Positions 44,189 through 53,167 are shown, counted from the stretch's first letter. The stretch: 64,000 nucleotides of DNA from Brevibacillus massiliensis (GCF_000311785.1 NZ_HE978542.1:1-64000), one strand, 5' to 3'. A program made the numbers and translations. The notes: generated by a model from the sequence alone, not told the origin.

Positions 44189-45777
44189 ACGCGGCGGCTG
44201 CCAGACGGCTGTTTCTTTGCTGCTGCAGTCTGCTGCTCGTCTTTTGCCTGGGATATACGCCGGCGTCGGCACACGCCTACCTGATCAGCAGCACTCCCGC
44301 CAACGGGGAGGTCATGGAAAACAGCCCGGCACTGCTTGCGCTCTCCTTCAGCGAACCCTTGGAACAGGGGTTGTACGAGGTACAGCTGTACGATTGGAAC
44401 GCCCGGCTGGTCGAATTGCCCAGCGTCGGCTTGACCCCGGGCAACGCCTCCAAGGTGACGGCGCTCCTGCCCGACCTGCCGCAGGGTACCTATACGGTGC
44501 GCTGGAATGTGCTTTCAGCAGACGGACATCCCGTTCACGGCGTGTTCTCCTTTTTTGTCGGACAGCCGTCAAACGGCTCCGTTTCGCCGCTCCCTGCCGA
44601 ACGGCCGGCATCGGAAGCGCTGCTCCCCTATCTTCGCTTTCCCGTCGAAAGCCTGCTGTTGCTGGGCGGCGGTCTTTCCTGGCTGGTTTGGCCCATCCGC
44701 CGGCGAGGGCTGCCTGACCTCTGGCACCGCTGCAAAAAGCCGCGGCAGTTCATATGGGTTCTGCTGCTGATCGGAACCATTGGCGAATGCGCCCTTTCCC
44801 TTGCCAGCCTGCCTGGAGCCAATCCGCTTTCGCTGCTGTCATCAGGAAAGTGGGAACTGCTCTTGCAGCCGCCTTTTATCCGCATGGCGCTGATCCAGCT
44901 GCTGCTCCTGCTGCTGGCTGCCCTGCCGAATATGGTGTCAGGATGGTACCCGGCCGTCTGGCTGCTGCTCGTCTGCAACCTCGCCATCGGCGGCCACGTC
45001 TGGGGCACAGAGCATGTCTTGCCTGCGATCGCCGCCCGCATGCTGCACCTGATCGGCATCGCCATCTGGCTTTCGGCTCTGGCCTGCCTTGCGTTTGTTC
45101 TCGCTTGCCGCAAAGTGACAGGAGACAGGGAACAGCTGGACGGATTCCGCCCCTTCTTCGTCCGCCTCGCCGCCGTCGCGGCCGGCTTTGTCACCGTCAG
45201 CGGTGCGGGGATGGTCATGCTGCAGACGGACTGGGCCGCTCTGCTGGGCAGCTTGCAGCTGTGGAACCTGCTCCTGCTGCTGAAAATCGTGCTCATGCTC
45301 GCCATGCTGCTCCTTGCTTTGCTGCAAACTGTCCGTTGGCGCAGCAGCAGCAAACGTCTCTCGCGGTCCCTGCTGTACGGCGAGCTGACCGCCGGCATTG
45401 CTGCGCTGCTGGCGGGCGTGTTGATGAGCCAGACAGCTTATCCCCTTCCGGCAAAAGGGTACAGCGAGAGTCTGGGCAGCGGTCACGTTCAGGTTCAAGT
45501 CGACATCCCCAGACTGCAGGTCGGCAAGCAGACAATGCAGATGCGCTTGGCGGACATGCCTGGCCAACTGCCTGAACAGGTCGTTGTTCATCTGGAGATG
45601 GCTGACATGGACATGGGGAACATTGAAATACCGGCAACAGCCACAGGCAGCGGAACGTACCAGGCCGAGCTTCTCTTCAGCATGACGGGCTACTGGCGCT
45701 TTACCATTGACGCCCGCTATCCTGACGGGACCCGGCAGCAGTGGCGGGATACCGTGTTAGTCCGGTTCTCCCGCTGA
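44179..45777 (+). CDS. ycnJ: copper transport protein YcnJ (CopC-CopD fusion)
   Basis: A 532-aa membrane protein. The signal peptide ends at SAHA, leaving a mature N-terminal His-Ala-Tyr, as needed for CopC copper binding. The CopC domain (residues about 35-130, with SFSEPLEQGLYEVQLYD and VLSADGHPVHGVFSFFV) carries the second conserved His. Eight or so transmembrane helices form the CopD domain, and a C-terminal YtkA-like beta domain follows. YcnJ is a copper importer in B. subtilis. ATG at 44179 preferred over GTG 44170; coupled to ycnK. Confidence 0.94.
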   Translation: MLVNAAAARRLFLCCCSLLLVFCLGYTPASAHAYLISSTPANGEVMENSPALLALSFSEPLEQGLYEVQLYDWNARLVELPSVGLTPGNASKVTALLPDLPQGTYTVRWNVLSADGHPVHGVFSFFVGQPSNGSVSPLPAERPASEALLPYLRFPVESLLLLGGGLSWLVWPIRRRGLPDLWHRCKKPRQFIWVLLLIGTIGECALSLASLPGANPLSLLSSGKWELLLQPPFIRMALIQLLLLLLAALPNMVSGWYPAVWLLLVCNLAIGGHVWGTEHVLPAIAARMLHLIGIAIWLSALACLAFVLACRKVTGDREQLDGFRPFFVRLAAVAAGFVTVSGAGMVMLQTDWAALLGSLQLWNLLLLLKIVLMLAMLLLALLQTVRWRSSSKRLSRSLLYGELTAGIAALLAGVLMSQTAYPLPAKGYSESLGSGHVQVQVDIPRLQVGKQTMQMRLADMPGQLPEQVVVHLEMADMDMGNIEIPATATGSGTYQAELLFSMTGYWRFTIDARYPDGTRQQWRDTVLVRFSR

Positions 45778-45803
45778 TGATTACCGAATAGGAGGTCTTA
45801 TAT

Positions 45804-46469
45804 ATGAAGTTGAAAAAGTGGATCAGTATATTCGTTTTGACCGGCGTCTTGTGTTCAACCGCCGGCATCGCCAGCGCTCACGTGACTGTCTGGCCGAAAA
45901 CCTCCACAACGGGGGCTTATGAAAAATACACCGTTCGCGTCCCTGTCGAAAAAGAGAGCAATACGACAGAGGTCCGCCTTGAATTCCCCGAGGGCGTAAA
46001 GGTGGGGACGGTCATGCCGACCCCCGGCTGGTCGTACGCGTTTGAAAACGATTCGGAAGGACGCCCCAAGGCGCTGGTCTGGAAGGCTGAAAACGGGGGG
46101 ATCAAGCCCCATGAATTTATGGAATTCTCGTTCGTCGGCGCCAATCCCAAGACTGCCGGCTCGCTGGCCTGGAAGGCCTACCAAACCTACGCTGACGGCT
46201 CTGTCGTCGAGTGGACAGGCGCCCCCGGCACAGAGACTCCGGCCTCTGTGACAACCATCGAAGCCGGGCAAGCGGAAGGCGACGGCCACGATCACGGGAC
46301 CGAGAAGGCTGCCGAGCCGCAAAATCCGGCTGCTTCGGACACACCGGCTAATGCGGCCGCTCCTGCCCCGGCAGCAGACAAAAACGGCACAGGCAGCACG
46401 CTTCCGCTCGTACTGTCCGGTCTTGCGCTTCTCCTCTCTATCATCAGCTTGCTGAGAAAGCGGCAGTAA
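45804..46469 (+). CDS. ycnI: copper-binding exported protein YcnI (DUF1775)
   Basis: A 221-aa exported and membrane-anchored protein. The signal peptide ends ASAH, exposing an N-terminal His for the copper site; the DUF1775 domain has VTVWPKTSTTGAYEKYTVRVPVEKE and later TPGWSYAF and VVEWTG. After a Pro/Ala-rich, His-containing stretch (GDGHDHG) comes a C-terminal transmembrane helix and RKRQ tail. YcnI is thought to act as a copper metallochaperone working with YcnJ. ATG at 45804, TAGGAGG upstream; last gene before the terminator. Confidence 0.93.
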   Translation: MKLKKWISIFVLTGVLCSTAGIASAHVTVWPKTSTTGAYEKYTVRVPVEKESNTTEVRLEFPEGVKVGTVMPTPGWSYAFENDSEGRPKALVWKAENGGIKPHEFMEFSFVGANPKTAGSLAWKAYQTYADGSVVEWTGAPGTETPASVTTIEAGQAEGDGHDHGTEKAAEPQNPAASDTPANAAAPAPAADKNGTGSTLPLVLSGLALLLSIISLLRKRQ

Positions 46470-46472
46470 ATG

Positions 46473-46508
46473 AAAAAACGTCCCGTCTCAACTGACGGGA
46501 TGTTTTTT
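46473..46508. terminator. bidirectional terminator after ycnI
   Basis: A 15-bp stem with one wobble pair (46473-46487 with 46494-46508), A-run and T-run at its foot. Serves the copper operon and the convergent SurA-N gene. Confidence 0.95.
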
Positions 46509-46509
46509 G

Positions 46510-46995
46510 CTATTTTTGAAAAGCGGGATCGAGAATTTGAATGTCGGCATTTTTCTTCAAATCATCCACCCAACTGTTAATTTGACTTTTATCGGCTCCC
46601 GGTTTTGCCTTTTCATACGTTTTGTTGGCCAGCAGTAGCATGTACATCTGCTCCTTCATCTGCTGCTCGGTCATACCGCGCATCTTCAGGAACTCCGAGA
46701 AGTTGCCGCCAAGCTGCGCTTTGATCGAGTCGACCTCCTTGATTACCTCCTCGTCGGTTACAGTCACCCCTTGTCTTTTCGCTTCCTGTTTGACAAGCGT
46801 GTCGGAGATGATGTTGTCGAGGACCCTTTTGCCATACAGATTTTTCAGTTCTGATGTCAATTGTTCCTCGGTGATCACCGTTCCGTTTACCTTGGCGGCA
46901 GCTGTCTCTTTGTGCATCAACGGCGACATGTGCAGCAGCACCAGGGCGATAATCAAAATGGCCAAAGCAAGAATAGACAGATCGAATTTTTTCAT
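46510..46995 (-). CDS. membrane-anchored SurA/PrsA N-domain protein lacking a PPIase domain
   Basis: A 161-aa protein with an N-terminal membrane anchor (ILALAILIIALVLLHMSPL). It then has the chaperone-type segment VNGTVITEEQLTSELKNLYG and a helical region ending in LPA-like DPAFQK, matching the SurA/PrsA N-terminal chaperone domain. The rotamase domain that normally follows is absent, and the protein ends with a natural stop and terminator, so it is a short form rather than a visible truncation. It may act as a folding helper outside the membrane. Monocistronic. Confidence 0.8.
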   Translation of the reverse strand: MKKFDLSILALAILIIALVLLHMSPLMHKETAAAKVNGTVITEEQLTSELKNLYGKRVLDNIISDTLVKQEAKRQGVTVTDEEVIKEVDSIKAQLGGNFSEFLKMRGMTEQQMKEQMYMLLLANKTYEKAKPGADKSQINSWVDDLKKNADIQILDPAFQK

Positions 46996-47100
46996 GAGTA
47001 CCTCCGATGTTTACTTCTTGTCCGCGTCTGCAAACAGGATCAATTATACACGGAAAATGTGTAATTTGTATGTAATCTATGCTATCCGACAACAAAACAA

Positions 47101-47128
47101 GCCATTCCCGAGAAGGTTCGGGAATGGC
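47101..47128 (-). terminator. terminator of aroA(G)
   Basis: An 11-bp perfect stem (47101-47111 with 47118-47128); on the minus strand a T-rich tail follows. Confidence 0.88.
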
Positions 47129-47149
47129 ATCTTCTCATACAGACAGCGA

Positions 47150-48244
47150 TCAACGGCTGGCCGCGGGAGCTTCCAATTTGTACAAGCCGGAAGCGAGCAA
47201 TTCATCCAGAAACTCGTTAAATTGCGGGATGTTCAGCTGCTGTTTGGCGTCGGACAGGGCCACGTCCGGATCAGGATGGACTTCCACCATCACACCGTCA
47301 GCGCCTACGGCAAACCCTGCTTTGGCCGTCGGCAAGAGCAGATCGCGGCGTCCGGTCGAGTGAGTCACATCGACGAACACGGGCAAGTGGGTCTCCTGCT
47401 TCAACAGCGGCACAGCGGAAATGTCCAGCGTATTGCGGGTCGCCTTTTCGTACGTGCGAATCCCCCGCTCGCAAAGCATGACCTGCTGATTTCCTTCGGA
47501 GAGGATGTACTCTGCCGCGTAAATGAACTCTTCGATCGTGGCCGACAATCCCCGTTTCAACAGGACAGGGTGGTTGATCCGGCCTACTGCTTTGAGCAGT
47601 TCGAAGTTTTGCATGTTGCGTGCGCCAATTTGAATGACGTCGATGTACTGTGTCGCCATCTCGACATCGGCAGGAGTGACGATCTCACTGATGGTGACCA
47701 GATTGAATTCTTCGCCGATGCGCTTTAAAATTTCCAATCCTTCGACGCCGAGACCCTGGAAGTCGTATGGCGAAGTGCGGGGCTTGTAGGCGCCGCCGCG
47801 AATGACGCGCAGACCGCGCTTCACATGGTTTTCGGCAACGGCCCGCACCTGCTCGTAGCTCTCCACGGAGCACGGTCCGGCGATCAGGATCGGGGCTTTT
47901 CCGCCGAATTCCACACCTTTCACGGACAAAACAGTATCTTCCATTTTTTTCTTGCGGCTGACCAGAAGCACTTTCTTGTTGTCATCCTTTTGCAAATCAA
48001 GGGAAGCTTTGAAAATTTGTTTAAACAGGTGACGAATGGTATCGTCGCTGAACGGGCCGTCGTTGTTTTCTACGAGCAGATTCAGCATCTGCCTCTCCCG
48101 TTCGGGATCAAAGCGGTTAATCCCCTGTTTTAGCTTCTCCTTGCCAATCTCCTGCACCAATTCGGCGCGCTTGTTGATCAACCCCAGGATCTGCAGGTTG
48201 ATTTCGTCCAGCTGTTGCCGCAGCAAATCTACTTCCTTGCTCAT
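47150..48244 (-). CDS. aroA: bifunctional chorismate mutase / DAHP synthase AroA(G)
   Basis: A 364-aa fusion. Residues 1-85 are an AroQ-type chorismate mutase ([41 protein letters not shown]). The remainder is a type I-beta DAHP synthase ([57 protein letters not shown]). The enzyme condenses PEP and erythrose 4-phosphate; the mutase domain allows feedback by chorismate and prephenate. In B. subtilis it is the sole DAHP synthase and lies downstream of ccpA as here. The ATG at 48244 has GGTGGAG upstream and is preferred to an ATG four codons earlier. Confidence 0.97.
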   Translation of the reverse strand: MSKEVDLLRQQLDEINLQILGLINKRAELVQEIGKEKLKQGINRFDPERERQMLNLLVENNDGPFSDDTIRHLFKQIFKASLDLQKDDNKKVLLVSRKKKMEDTVLSVKGVEFGGKAPILIAGPCSVESYEQVRAVAENHVKRGLRVIRGGAYKPRTSPYDFQGLGVEGLEILKRIGEEFNLVTISEIVTPADVEMATQYIDVIQIGARNMQNFELLKAVGRINHPVLLKRGLSATIEEFIYAAEYILSEGNQQVMLCERGIRTYEKATRNTLDISAVPLLKQETHLPVFVDVTHSTGRRDLLLPTAKAGFAVGADGVMVEVHPDPDVALSDAKQQLNIPQFNEFLDELLASGLYKLEAPAASR

Positions 48245-48510
48245 GTGTCTCTCCACCTCTCCATCGCAATATTCCTATTGTACAATAAGTACGGGAAAAA
48301 GTTAGGGTTTATTATAAGGGATGTTAACTCGTTTGTCAGTATTTTAGCGCCAAAAAGCGCGAAAGTGTTTGTAAAGAAATATAAACCGCTTTCATTTTGG
48401 TCGAATCTTCCCGCTTCTCCATGAAATAGGTTTCATTTCAAGAGAAATATGTCTAATATTAATTAGAAGAGATAGTACAGGCACGTCCTGTAAAAGGAGA
48501 GTCGAAAGGG

Positions 48511-50685
48511 TTGTCAAATGAAGCAGTTGCCGCACAAGAGAAAATATTTGCTTTGGATATTGGCACCCGCAGCGTCGTCGGCCTGATCGTAGAAGTGTCC
48601 GGGGAACAGTTTCGCGTCCTCGATTACGCCATTCAAGAGCACACAGAACGATCGATGCTGGACGGTCAGATTCACGATGTCCCCGCCGTCGCCAGGGTGA
48701 TTGAACAGATAAAAGTCCAACTGGAGGAAAAACACGGGCCGCTGCAGCAGGTGGCGATCGCCGCCGCCGGGCGAACACTGCGGACGCGCCGCCTCCGCGT
48801 CGACCGAGAGGTTCACAGACATACCTTGCTGACCAAAGATGATGCCGTCATGCTGGAATTTACCGCTGTACAGGAAGCGCAAAAGTCGCTGGCGCAAGAG
48901 CTGAACGAATCGGATGCGACCCGCTACTACTGCGTCGGTTACAGCGTGGTCAACTACTTTCTGGACGGCGAGCCGATCGGAAGCCTGATCGACCAGCGCG
49001 GTGAGATCGCCAGCGTCGAGGTGATCGCCACCTTTCTCCCGCGAATCGTCGTCGACTCGCTGTTCGCTGCGCTGAAGCGCTGCGATCTGGAAATGCAGGC
49101 GCTGACCCTGGAGCCGATCGCCGCCATTAACGTCTTGATCCCCCCTACCATGCGGCGCCTGAACATTGCCCTGGTGGACATCGGCGCCGGCACATCGGAC
49201 GTTGCGCTGACGGCGGAAGGAGCGATTACCGCATACGGAATGGTCCCGGTCGCCGGCGACGAGATCACCGACGCCTTGATGAACGCCTTCCTGCTCGACT
49301 TTCCCGTCGCCGAATCAGTCAAGCGGCAGCTCACGTCCGGCGATAAGGTGCAGTTTCAAGACATACTCGGGATCGAGCACAGCTTGACGGGAGACGAAGT
49401 CGTCTCCGCCATCGAGAATGACGTCGATCAGCTGGCGGGGAAGATCGCGGAGAAAATCATCGAGCTCAACGGCAAAGCCCCGCAAGCAGTCATGCTGATC
49501 GGCGGCGGCAGCCTCACCCCGCTGCTGCCGGAAAAAGTGGCGGCCCGCCTGCGCCTGCCCGCTGCCCGCGTCGCCGTGCGCGGCGCCGATGCGCTTCGCC
49601 AGTACATCGGAGAACTGGACGAGCTGTCTGGCCCGGAATTTGTCACACCGGTCGGCATTGCCGTCGCGGCGCGGCGCCACCCGCTGAAGTATATCACTGT
49701 TACCGTAAACGAAAACACCCTGCGCATTTTCGACCTGCGGACCATGACCGTCGGCGACGCGCTTATCACGCTGGGAATGGACATCAAGCGCCTGTACGGT
49801 CGGCCTGGCCTGGCCATGACGCTAACCGTAAACGGACGGATGCGCATCATCCCGGGCGGACACGGCACGGCGCCGCAGATTACGTTAAACGGTCGGCCCG
49901 CCGGCATAGACGAGCCACTCGCAAACGGCGACGTGATCACCGTCGTGCCGGGGGAGGACGGCAAAGAGGCGAAAGCCGCTGTCGTCGATCTGGTGGAAGA
50001 AGTGGACACGCTCGATTTCTTCTACAATGGAGAACCCGTTTCCCTCGGCCCGCTGGCATTTGTCGGCGGACAGCAGGTCCCCCTCGATACTCCGCTTAAC
50101 GATCGCGACCAGGTCGAGATTCGGCTGCCTCGGACCATACGGGAGGTCTCACGGGAAATCGGATTGGCATTGCCGACAGGCCAGACCGCAAAGCACGAGA
50201 TCCAATTCAGCATTAACGGACAGTCCCACACGATCAGCGACCATCTGAGCCAACTGCTGCTGGACGGCAGGCCGGTCTCCCCTGATGACCGCATCAAGTC
50301 TGGCGATTCGCTGGTGTACCGCGATGAACCGCTGCCGATTCCCTCGATCCGGGACTTGATTTCACCGGAAGATTGGGCGCAGGAAGAAATCAGAGTCAGA
50401 TTTAACGGCCAACCGGTTGCGATCAAGACGAGTCTGCTCACCGTCATGATGGATGGAGAGACGGTGTCGCTTGATGAGAAGGTCCGGCATGGCGCAATCA
50501 TTTTGGTCAAGGTAACGCCCGGCCCCGCCCCTGTCTTCAGCGATGTGTTTCGCTATGTAAATGTCTCCCTGGAAGCGAAGGAAGGGGAAGGAAGGACAAA
50601 ACTCTGCACCTTGATCAACGGCAGTCCCGCCTCCTTTCAATCGCCGATTGTCAGCGGCGACGAGCTGGAGCTCTACTGGGAATAG
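48511..50685 (+). CDS. FtsA/PilM-like actin-fold ATPase with C-terminal repeats
   Basis: A 724-aa protein. Residues 10-390 form an actin-like fold related to FtsA: phosphate-1 loop FALDIGTRSVVGLIVE, SHS2-type insertion, phosphate-2 loop ALVDIGAGTSDVALT and adenosine motif VMLIGGGSLTPLLPEKV. Residues 390-724 hold repeated modules with a common core [LMV]-x-G-x-x-[VA]-x(4-6)-[LIV]-x(2)-G/R-D-x-[IVL]. These sit at about 457, 515, 582, 646 and 700, suggesting small beta-rich domains. The true ftsA with ftsZ is not here. Neighbouring Bacillus genomes carry FtsA-annotated relatives; role unproven. TTG start at 48511 with AAAGGAG about 12 bases upstream. Terminator follows. Confidence 0.85.
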   Translation: MSNEAVAAQEKIFALDIGTRSVVGLIVEVSGEQFRVLDYAIQEHTERSMLDGQIHDVPAVARVIEQIKVQLEEKHGPLQQVAIAAAGRTLRTRRLRVDREVHRHTLLTKDDAVMLEFTAVQEAQKSLAQELNESDATRYYCVGYSVVNYFLDGEPIGSLIDQRGEIASVEVIATFLPRIVVDSLFAALKRCDLEMQALTLEPIAAINVLIPPTMRRLNIALVDIGAGTSDVALTAEGAITAYGMVPVAGDEITDALMNAFLLDFPVAESVKRQLTSGDKVQFQDILGIEHSLTGDEVVSAIENDVDQLAGKIAEKIIELNGKAPQAVMLIGGGSLTPLLPEKVAARLRLPAARVAVRGADALRQYIGELDELSGPEFVTPVGIAVAARRHPLKYITVTVNENTLRIFDLRTMTVGDALITLGMDIKRLYGRPGLAMTLTVNGRMRIIPGGHGTAPQITLNGRPAGIDEPLANGDVITVVPGEDGKEAKAAVVDLVEEVDTLDFFYNGEPVSLGPLAFVGGQQVPLDTPLNDRDQVEIRLPRTIREVSREIGLALPTGQTAKHEIQFSINGQSHTISDHLSQLLLDGRPVSPDDRIKSGDSLVYRDEPLPIPSIRDLISPEDWAQEEIRVRFNGQPVAIKTSLLTVMMDGETVSLDEKVRHGAIILVKVTPGPAPVFSDVFRYVNVSLEAKEGEGRTKLCTLINGSPASFQSPIVSGDELELYWE

Positions 50686-50689
50686 AACA

Positions 50690-50734
50690 AAAAAGTTGTC
50701 CGCTCGAAACTGGCAATCGAGTGGACAACTTTTT
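50690..50734. terminator. bidirectional terminator after the FtsA-like gene
   Basis: An 18-bp stem with one mismatch (50690-50707 with 50717-50734) with A- and T-runs; shared with the convergent ytxJ. Confidence 0.94.
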
Positions 50735-50767
50735 CTTTGACCAATGGGGGCCTTCGTCAGCTGTATG

Positions 50768-51097
50768 TTACGCCCCGACGGCTTCGCTAATCGCCTGTTG
50801 GGTAATTTTCCAGTGGGAAGTGTGCCACTTGACAACGCCGTCTTCCAAGAGGAAAATCTGCGGTGACTCGTGTTTGATCCCGTAACGGTCGGCCACCTCG
50901 TTGGACACGGGGCGGTCTTCCCGGACCAAGATAATCGCCGCCGGTATGTCCGATTGCTTGACGTACGACTGAAATTCATCAAACGCAGCCGTGCTGATCG
51001 GACAGACTGTGCTGTGTTTGAACAGCAGGCGCTTCCCTTGTTGGCTCACAAATTGATCTAATTCCTCGATGAAATGCAGATAGCCGGTTTCTTCCAT
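50768..51097 (-). CDS. ytxJ: bacillithiol-system redox protein YtxJ
   Basis: A 109-aa thioredoxin-fold protein of the YtxJ family, with HSTVCPISTAAFDEF (single active-site Cys in CPIS) near residue 32 and the cis-proline segment ESPQIFLLEDG. Such proteins act as monothiol bacilliredoxin-like factors and occur next to aroA(G)/ccpA in many Bacillales. ATG at 51097 with AAGGGG upstream. A TATAAT -10 lies on the minus strand near 51139-51144. Its presence indicates that the organism uses bacillithiol. Confidence 0.93.
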   Translation of the reverse strand: MEETGYLHFIEELDQFVSQQGKRLLFKHSTVCPISTAAFDEFQSYVKQSDIPAAIILVREDRPVSNEVADRYGIKHESPQIFLLEDGVVKWHTSHWKITQQAISEAVGA

Positions 51098-51235
51098 AAC
51101 CTGTTTCCCCTTCCTCGGTAAACTGATGCAATACCTGTATTATAGGCAAATTTTACGGTTTAAGCCAGCGGACAAGACAGCTGGCGGCCAACGAAAGGCT
51201 CTGTTTTGTGGAATTTATTGGTTATGTAATGGCAA

Positions 51236-51640
51236 TTAAACATTTCCATATATTTTTGTTAAGCGCTTCCTGATATCATTCATCCACTGTTGGTCGCCTA
51301 GTGACTGCGCCAGGAGGAACAGGTCCAAAAGATCGTTGATCCGCTGCTCCATCAACCGGGTGACATCTACTTCTTCTGTTTGGTCTGCAATGCTTACCAG
51401 AAGATGGGATAATTCAGAAACCTCGTCAAATCCGATATCCTGCCGTATCGGCGACTGTCCCAGGTCATTCATCAATTTTTTCAGATCCTCTTTGATCGCT
51501 TCAACCACCTGTGAGTTGGTGCAGTTCGCCGACGTACAGATGTGAACCGGTACATTGCGAATCCTGACCCGGTTGCGATACATGACGCTGCGAAGCATCA
51601 GAGACATTTCCCCTCCGCAACGGCTGCATTTCTTCGACAT
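51236..51640 (-). CDS. zinc-finger (YgiT-like) protein with helical tail
   Basis: A 134-aa protein whose first 40 residues form a Cys4 zinc knuckle (KKCSRCGGEM and HICTSANCTNSQVVE), similar to YgiT-type fingers. The rest is an acidic, mainly helical region (ELSHLLVSIADQTEEVDVTR). Not coupled to a toxin gene, so an antitoxin role is not supported. Start at 51640, with GAGAGGGG upstream. Function unknown. Confidence 0.75.
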   Translation of the reverse strand: MSKKCSRCGGEMSLMLRSVMYRNRVRIRNVPVHICTSANCTNSQVVEAIKEDLKKLMNDLGQSPIRQDIGFDEVSELSHLLVSIADQTEEVDVTRLMEQRINDLLDLFLLAQSLGDQQWMNDIRKRLTKIYGNV

Positions 51641-51740
51641 GTCAATCCCCTCTCTGCCAAATCAATCTCTGTTCTACCCTTTTTGTATTTCGGTCGAGGC
51701 CTTCGGAATCCTTGTGGTACTTGGTGGGTGCAGTTCCAAG

Positions 51741-51769
51741 AAAAAACGTCCGACGAAAACATCGGACGT
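51741..51769 (-). terminator. terminator of the small zinc-ribbon gene
   Basis: An 8-bp perfect stem (51746-51753 with 51762-51769) followed on the minus strand by six T. Confidence 0.9.
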
Positions 51770-51797
51770 CATTCCTGCGAAGCTGGAAAACGGCTCA

Positions 51798-52034
51798 TTA
51801 CGTGTAGACCGCATTTACCTTTTCACAGCGGGGACAGACAGCCACTTTGCCCGCGTGCCCCTGTTCGTCTTCCACGCGATAACCGGTGATCCGGTCGGAA
51901 AAACAGAAGAGGCACTCTGTGTTAAAGTCCATGTCGTACTGCGCTTTCCAAACGATGGATTTAAATCCTTCGCCCACGCTGATTTCTATGGAGAGGCTGT
52001 TTTCTGCCTCCGAAAGGGAAGGCGTCCTTCTCAT
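51798..52034 (-). CDS. small zinc-ribbon protein (78 aa)
   Basis: An unrecognised 78-aa protein with two CxxC pairs, CLFC at about 42-45 and CPRC at about 68-71, spaced as a zinc ribbon. ATG at 52034 with AAAGGATG seven bases upstream, own terminator downstream. A nucleic-acid or protein contact role is possible but not shown. Confidence 0.7.
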   Translation of the reverse strand: MRRTPSLSEAENSLSIEISVGEGFKSIVWKAQYDMDFNTECLFCFSDRITGYRVEDEQGHAGKVAVCPRCEKVNAVYT

Positions 52035-52187
52035 GCAATTTCATCCTTTCCTCTTGCATACTCAACTCATTTTGTATCCTTTAGCTTTTCCTTGTTTTCT
52101 GAATAATAAACCTTTGTCCTTTAAAAAAATGGAAGCGAAAAAGGATGCGAAAATGGGCATATGCCGTGCCGTTCTTTTGCCCAGACC

Positions 52188-52196
52188 CATATCTTA
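52188..52196 (+). promoter_or_regulatory. possible sigma-K -10 box
   Basis: CATATCTTA fits the sigma-K -10 consensus CATANNNTA and lies 45 bases upstream of the YjcZ-like ORF. No matching AC at the -35 distance was found, so this is weak. Confidence 0.3.
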
Positions 52197-52241
52197 TGGG
52201 TGTAAGGCCAGAGAAATCACTTAAGGAGGATGACTGCACGT

Positions 52242-52337
52242 ATGAGTAGCATGTTTAAAGGGAGCTTCTTTGAAGAGTTCGATATCGTTTTGGTTCTGTT
52301 CATTCTGCTGGTTATCATCGGTCAGTCCGAGAATTAA
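52242..52337 (+). CDS. YjcZ-like 31-aa membrane peptide
   Basis: A tiny ORF (ATG 52242, AAGGAGG 11 bases upstream, terminator at 52354) coding for a short polar head and a single hydrophobic helix, FDIVLVLFILLVIIG, ending QSEN. This is the layout of YjcZ-family sporulation peptides of Bacillales. Confidence 0.75.
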   Translation: MSSMFKGSFFEEFDIVLVLFILLVIIGQSEN

Positions 52338-52353
52338 TGTTGGTTGAACGGCA

Positions 52354-52382
52354 AAAAAGCTACTCGCGTCGAGTAGCTTTTT
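52354..52382. terminator. bidirectional terminator
   Basis: A 13-bp perfect stem (52354-52366 with 52370-52382), loop of three, A- and T-runs at both feet; ends the YjcZ-like gene and the long minus-strand operon. Confidence 0.95.
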
Positions 52383-52405
52383 ACCGTTTTCCGCAAGTCC
52401 GCACG

Positions 52406-53146
52406 TCAGATCAAATCGATGACCGGAATGGCTTCCGGCAATTGTTTTTGGCAGCCAATCCGTCTCCCTCCGGCGCGAACCAGCGAGTAGTATTCATAAT
52501 TGCCGATCACGCCGAAGTCGCCTTGCATTACGCCCGGATAGGCGCGATCCACCGAGTACACCTGACTCTTGTGGGCCTGCAGCGCCCGGCCCTTGCACTC
52601 GCGGTAGGCGGCAATGTCTACTTTGCCGGTAATCGGGAATGCTTCCTTGGGGCCGTCATCCCGGCAGTAGTCGTAATAGTTCGGAATGGACACGTAATAG
52701 AGCGCCAGTTTGATCCCGGATGCTTCTTCTGCCAGAATCACCGCCTGCTCTGTCGCCTTGGAGATGGTGATGTGATCCGGGTGCCTCGTCACCCCGTCAG
52801 GAGGAAACGTAATCACTGCGTCCGGCCCCGCTTCGGATATCGTCGCAGCAATTCGCCGAGCCATCTGTCCCGTGTCCAGTTCCTGCAAGCTTCCATCCGG
52901 ATACCGGTAAAAATAGAGACGGTTGACGCCCAAAATATCGCAGGCTGCGCGCAGTTCCTGTTCCCGGTGGCTTGCCAGTTCCTCGCGCGACGACAGGTCA
53001 AACCCGCCAGTCCTGCCTTTGCAGCCAGAAGTGGCGCAGATCAGGAATACTTCATGCCCTTGGGCGCGGTACTTGGCCATCGTCCCTGCACTGGCAAACG
53101 ATTCATCATCCGGATGGGCAAATACAAACAACAGCTTTTTCCCCAA
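52406..53146 (-). CDS. PIG-L/LmbE family N-acetylglucosaminyl deacetylase (BshB-like)
   Basis: A 246-aa zinc deacetylase. The metal site starts FAHPDDESFASAGTMA (residues about 9-24), with the second motif DAVITFPPDGVTRHPDHITIS. The family removes the N-acetyl group of GlcNAc conjugates, as BshB does in bacillithiol synthesis (GlcNAc-malate). Here it is the last gene of an eight-gene operon with an amino-sugar kinase and an ArgH-like lyase, so a catabolic role is also possible. TTG start at 53146 with GAGGTG upstream; 21 bases after the kinase gene. Confidence 0.85.
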   Translation of the reverse strand: MGKKLLFVFAHPDDESFASAGTMAKYRAQGHEVFLICATSGCKGRTGGFDLSSREELASHREQELRAACDILGVNRLYFYRYPDGSLQELDTGQMARRIAATISEAGPDAVITFPPDGVTRHPDHITISKATEQAVILAEEASGIKLALYYVSIPNYYDYCRDDGPKEAFPITGKVDIAAYRECKGRALQAHKSQVYSVDRAYPGVMQGDFGVIGNYEYYSLVRAGGRRIGCQKQLPEAIPVIDLI

Positions 53147-53167
53147 TTTCGTTCACCTCACTACGGT

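Noticed and set aside
48383-48396. cre site (TGAAAGCGGTTTA on the minus strand) upstream of the FtsA-like gene
   Set aside because: The left half fits, but the right half misses the required CA end; two mismatches in a short motif are too weak, and no promoter fits around it.
51236-51640. MqsA/YgiT-type antitoxin
   Set aside because: There is a Cys4 knuckle, but no helix-turn-helix of the Xre type and no toxin gene next to it.
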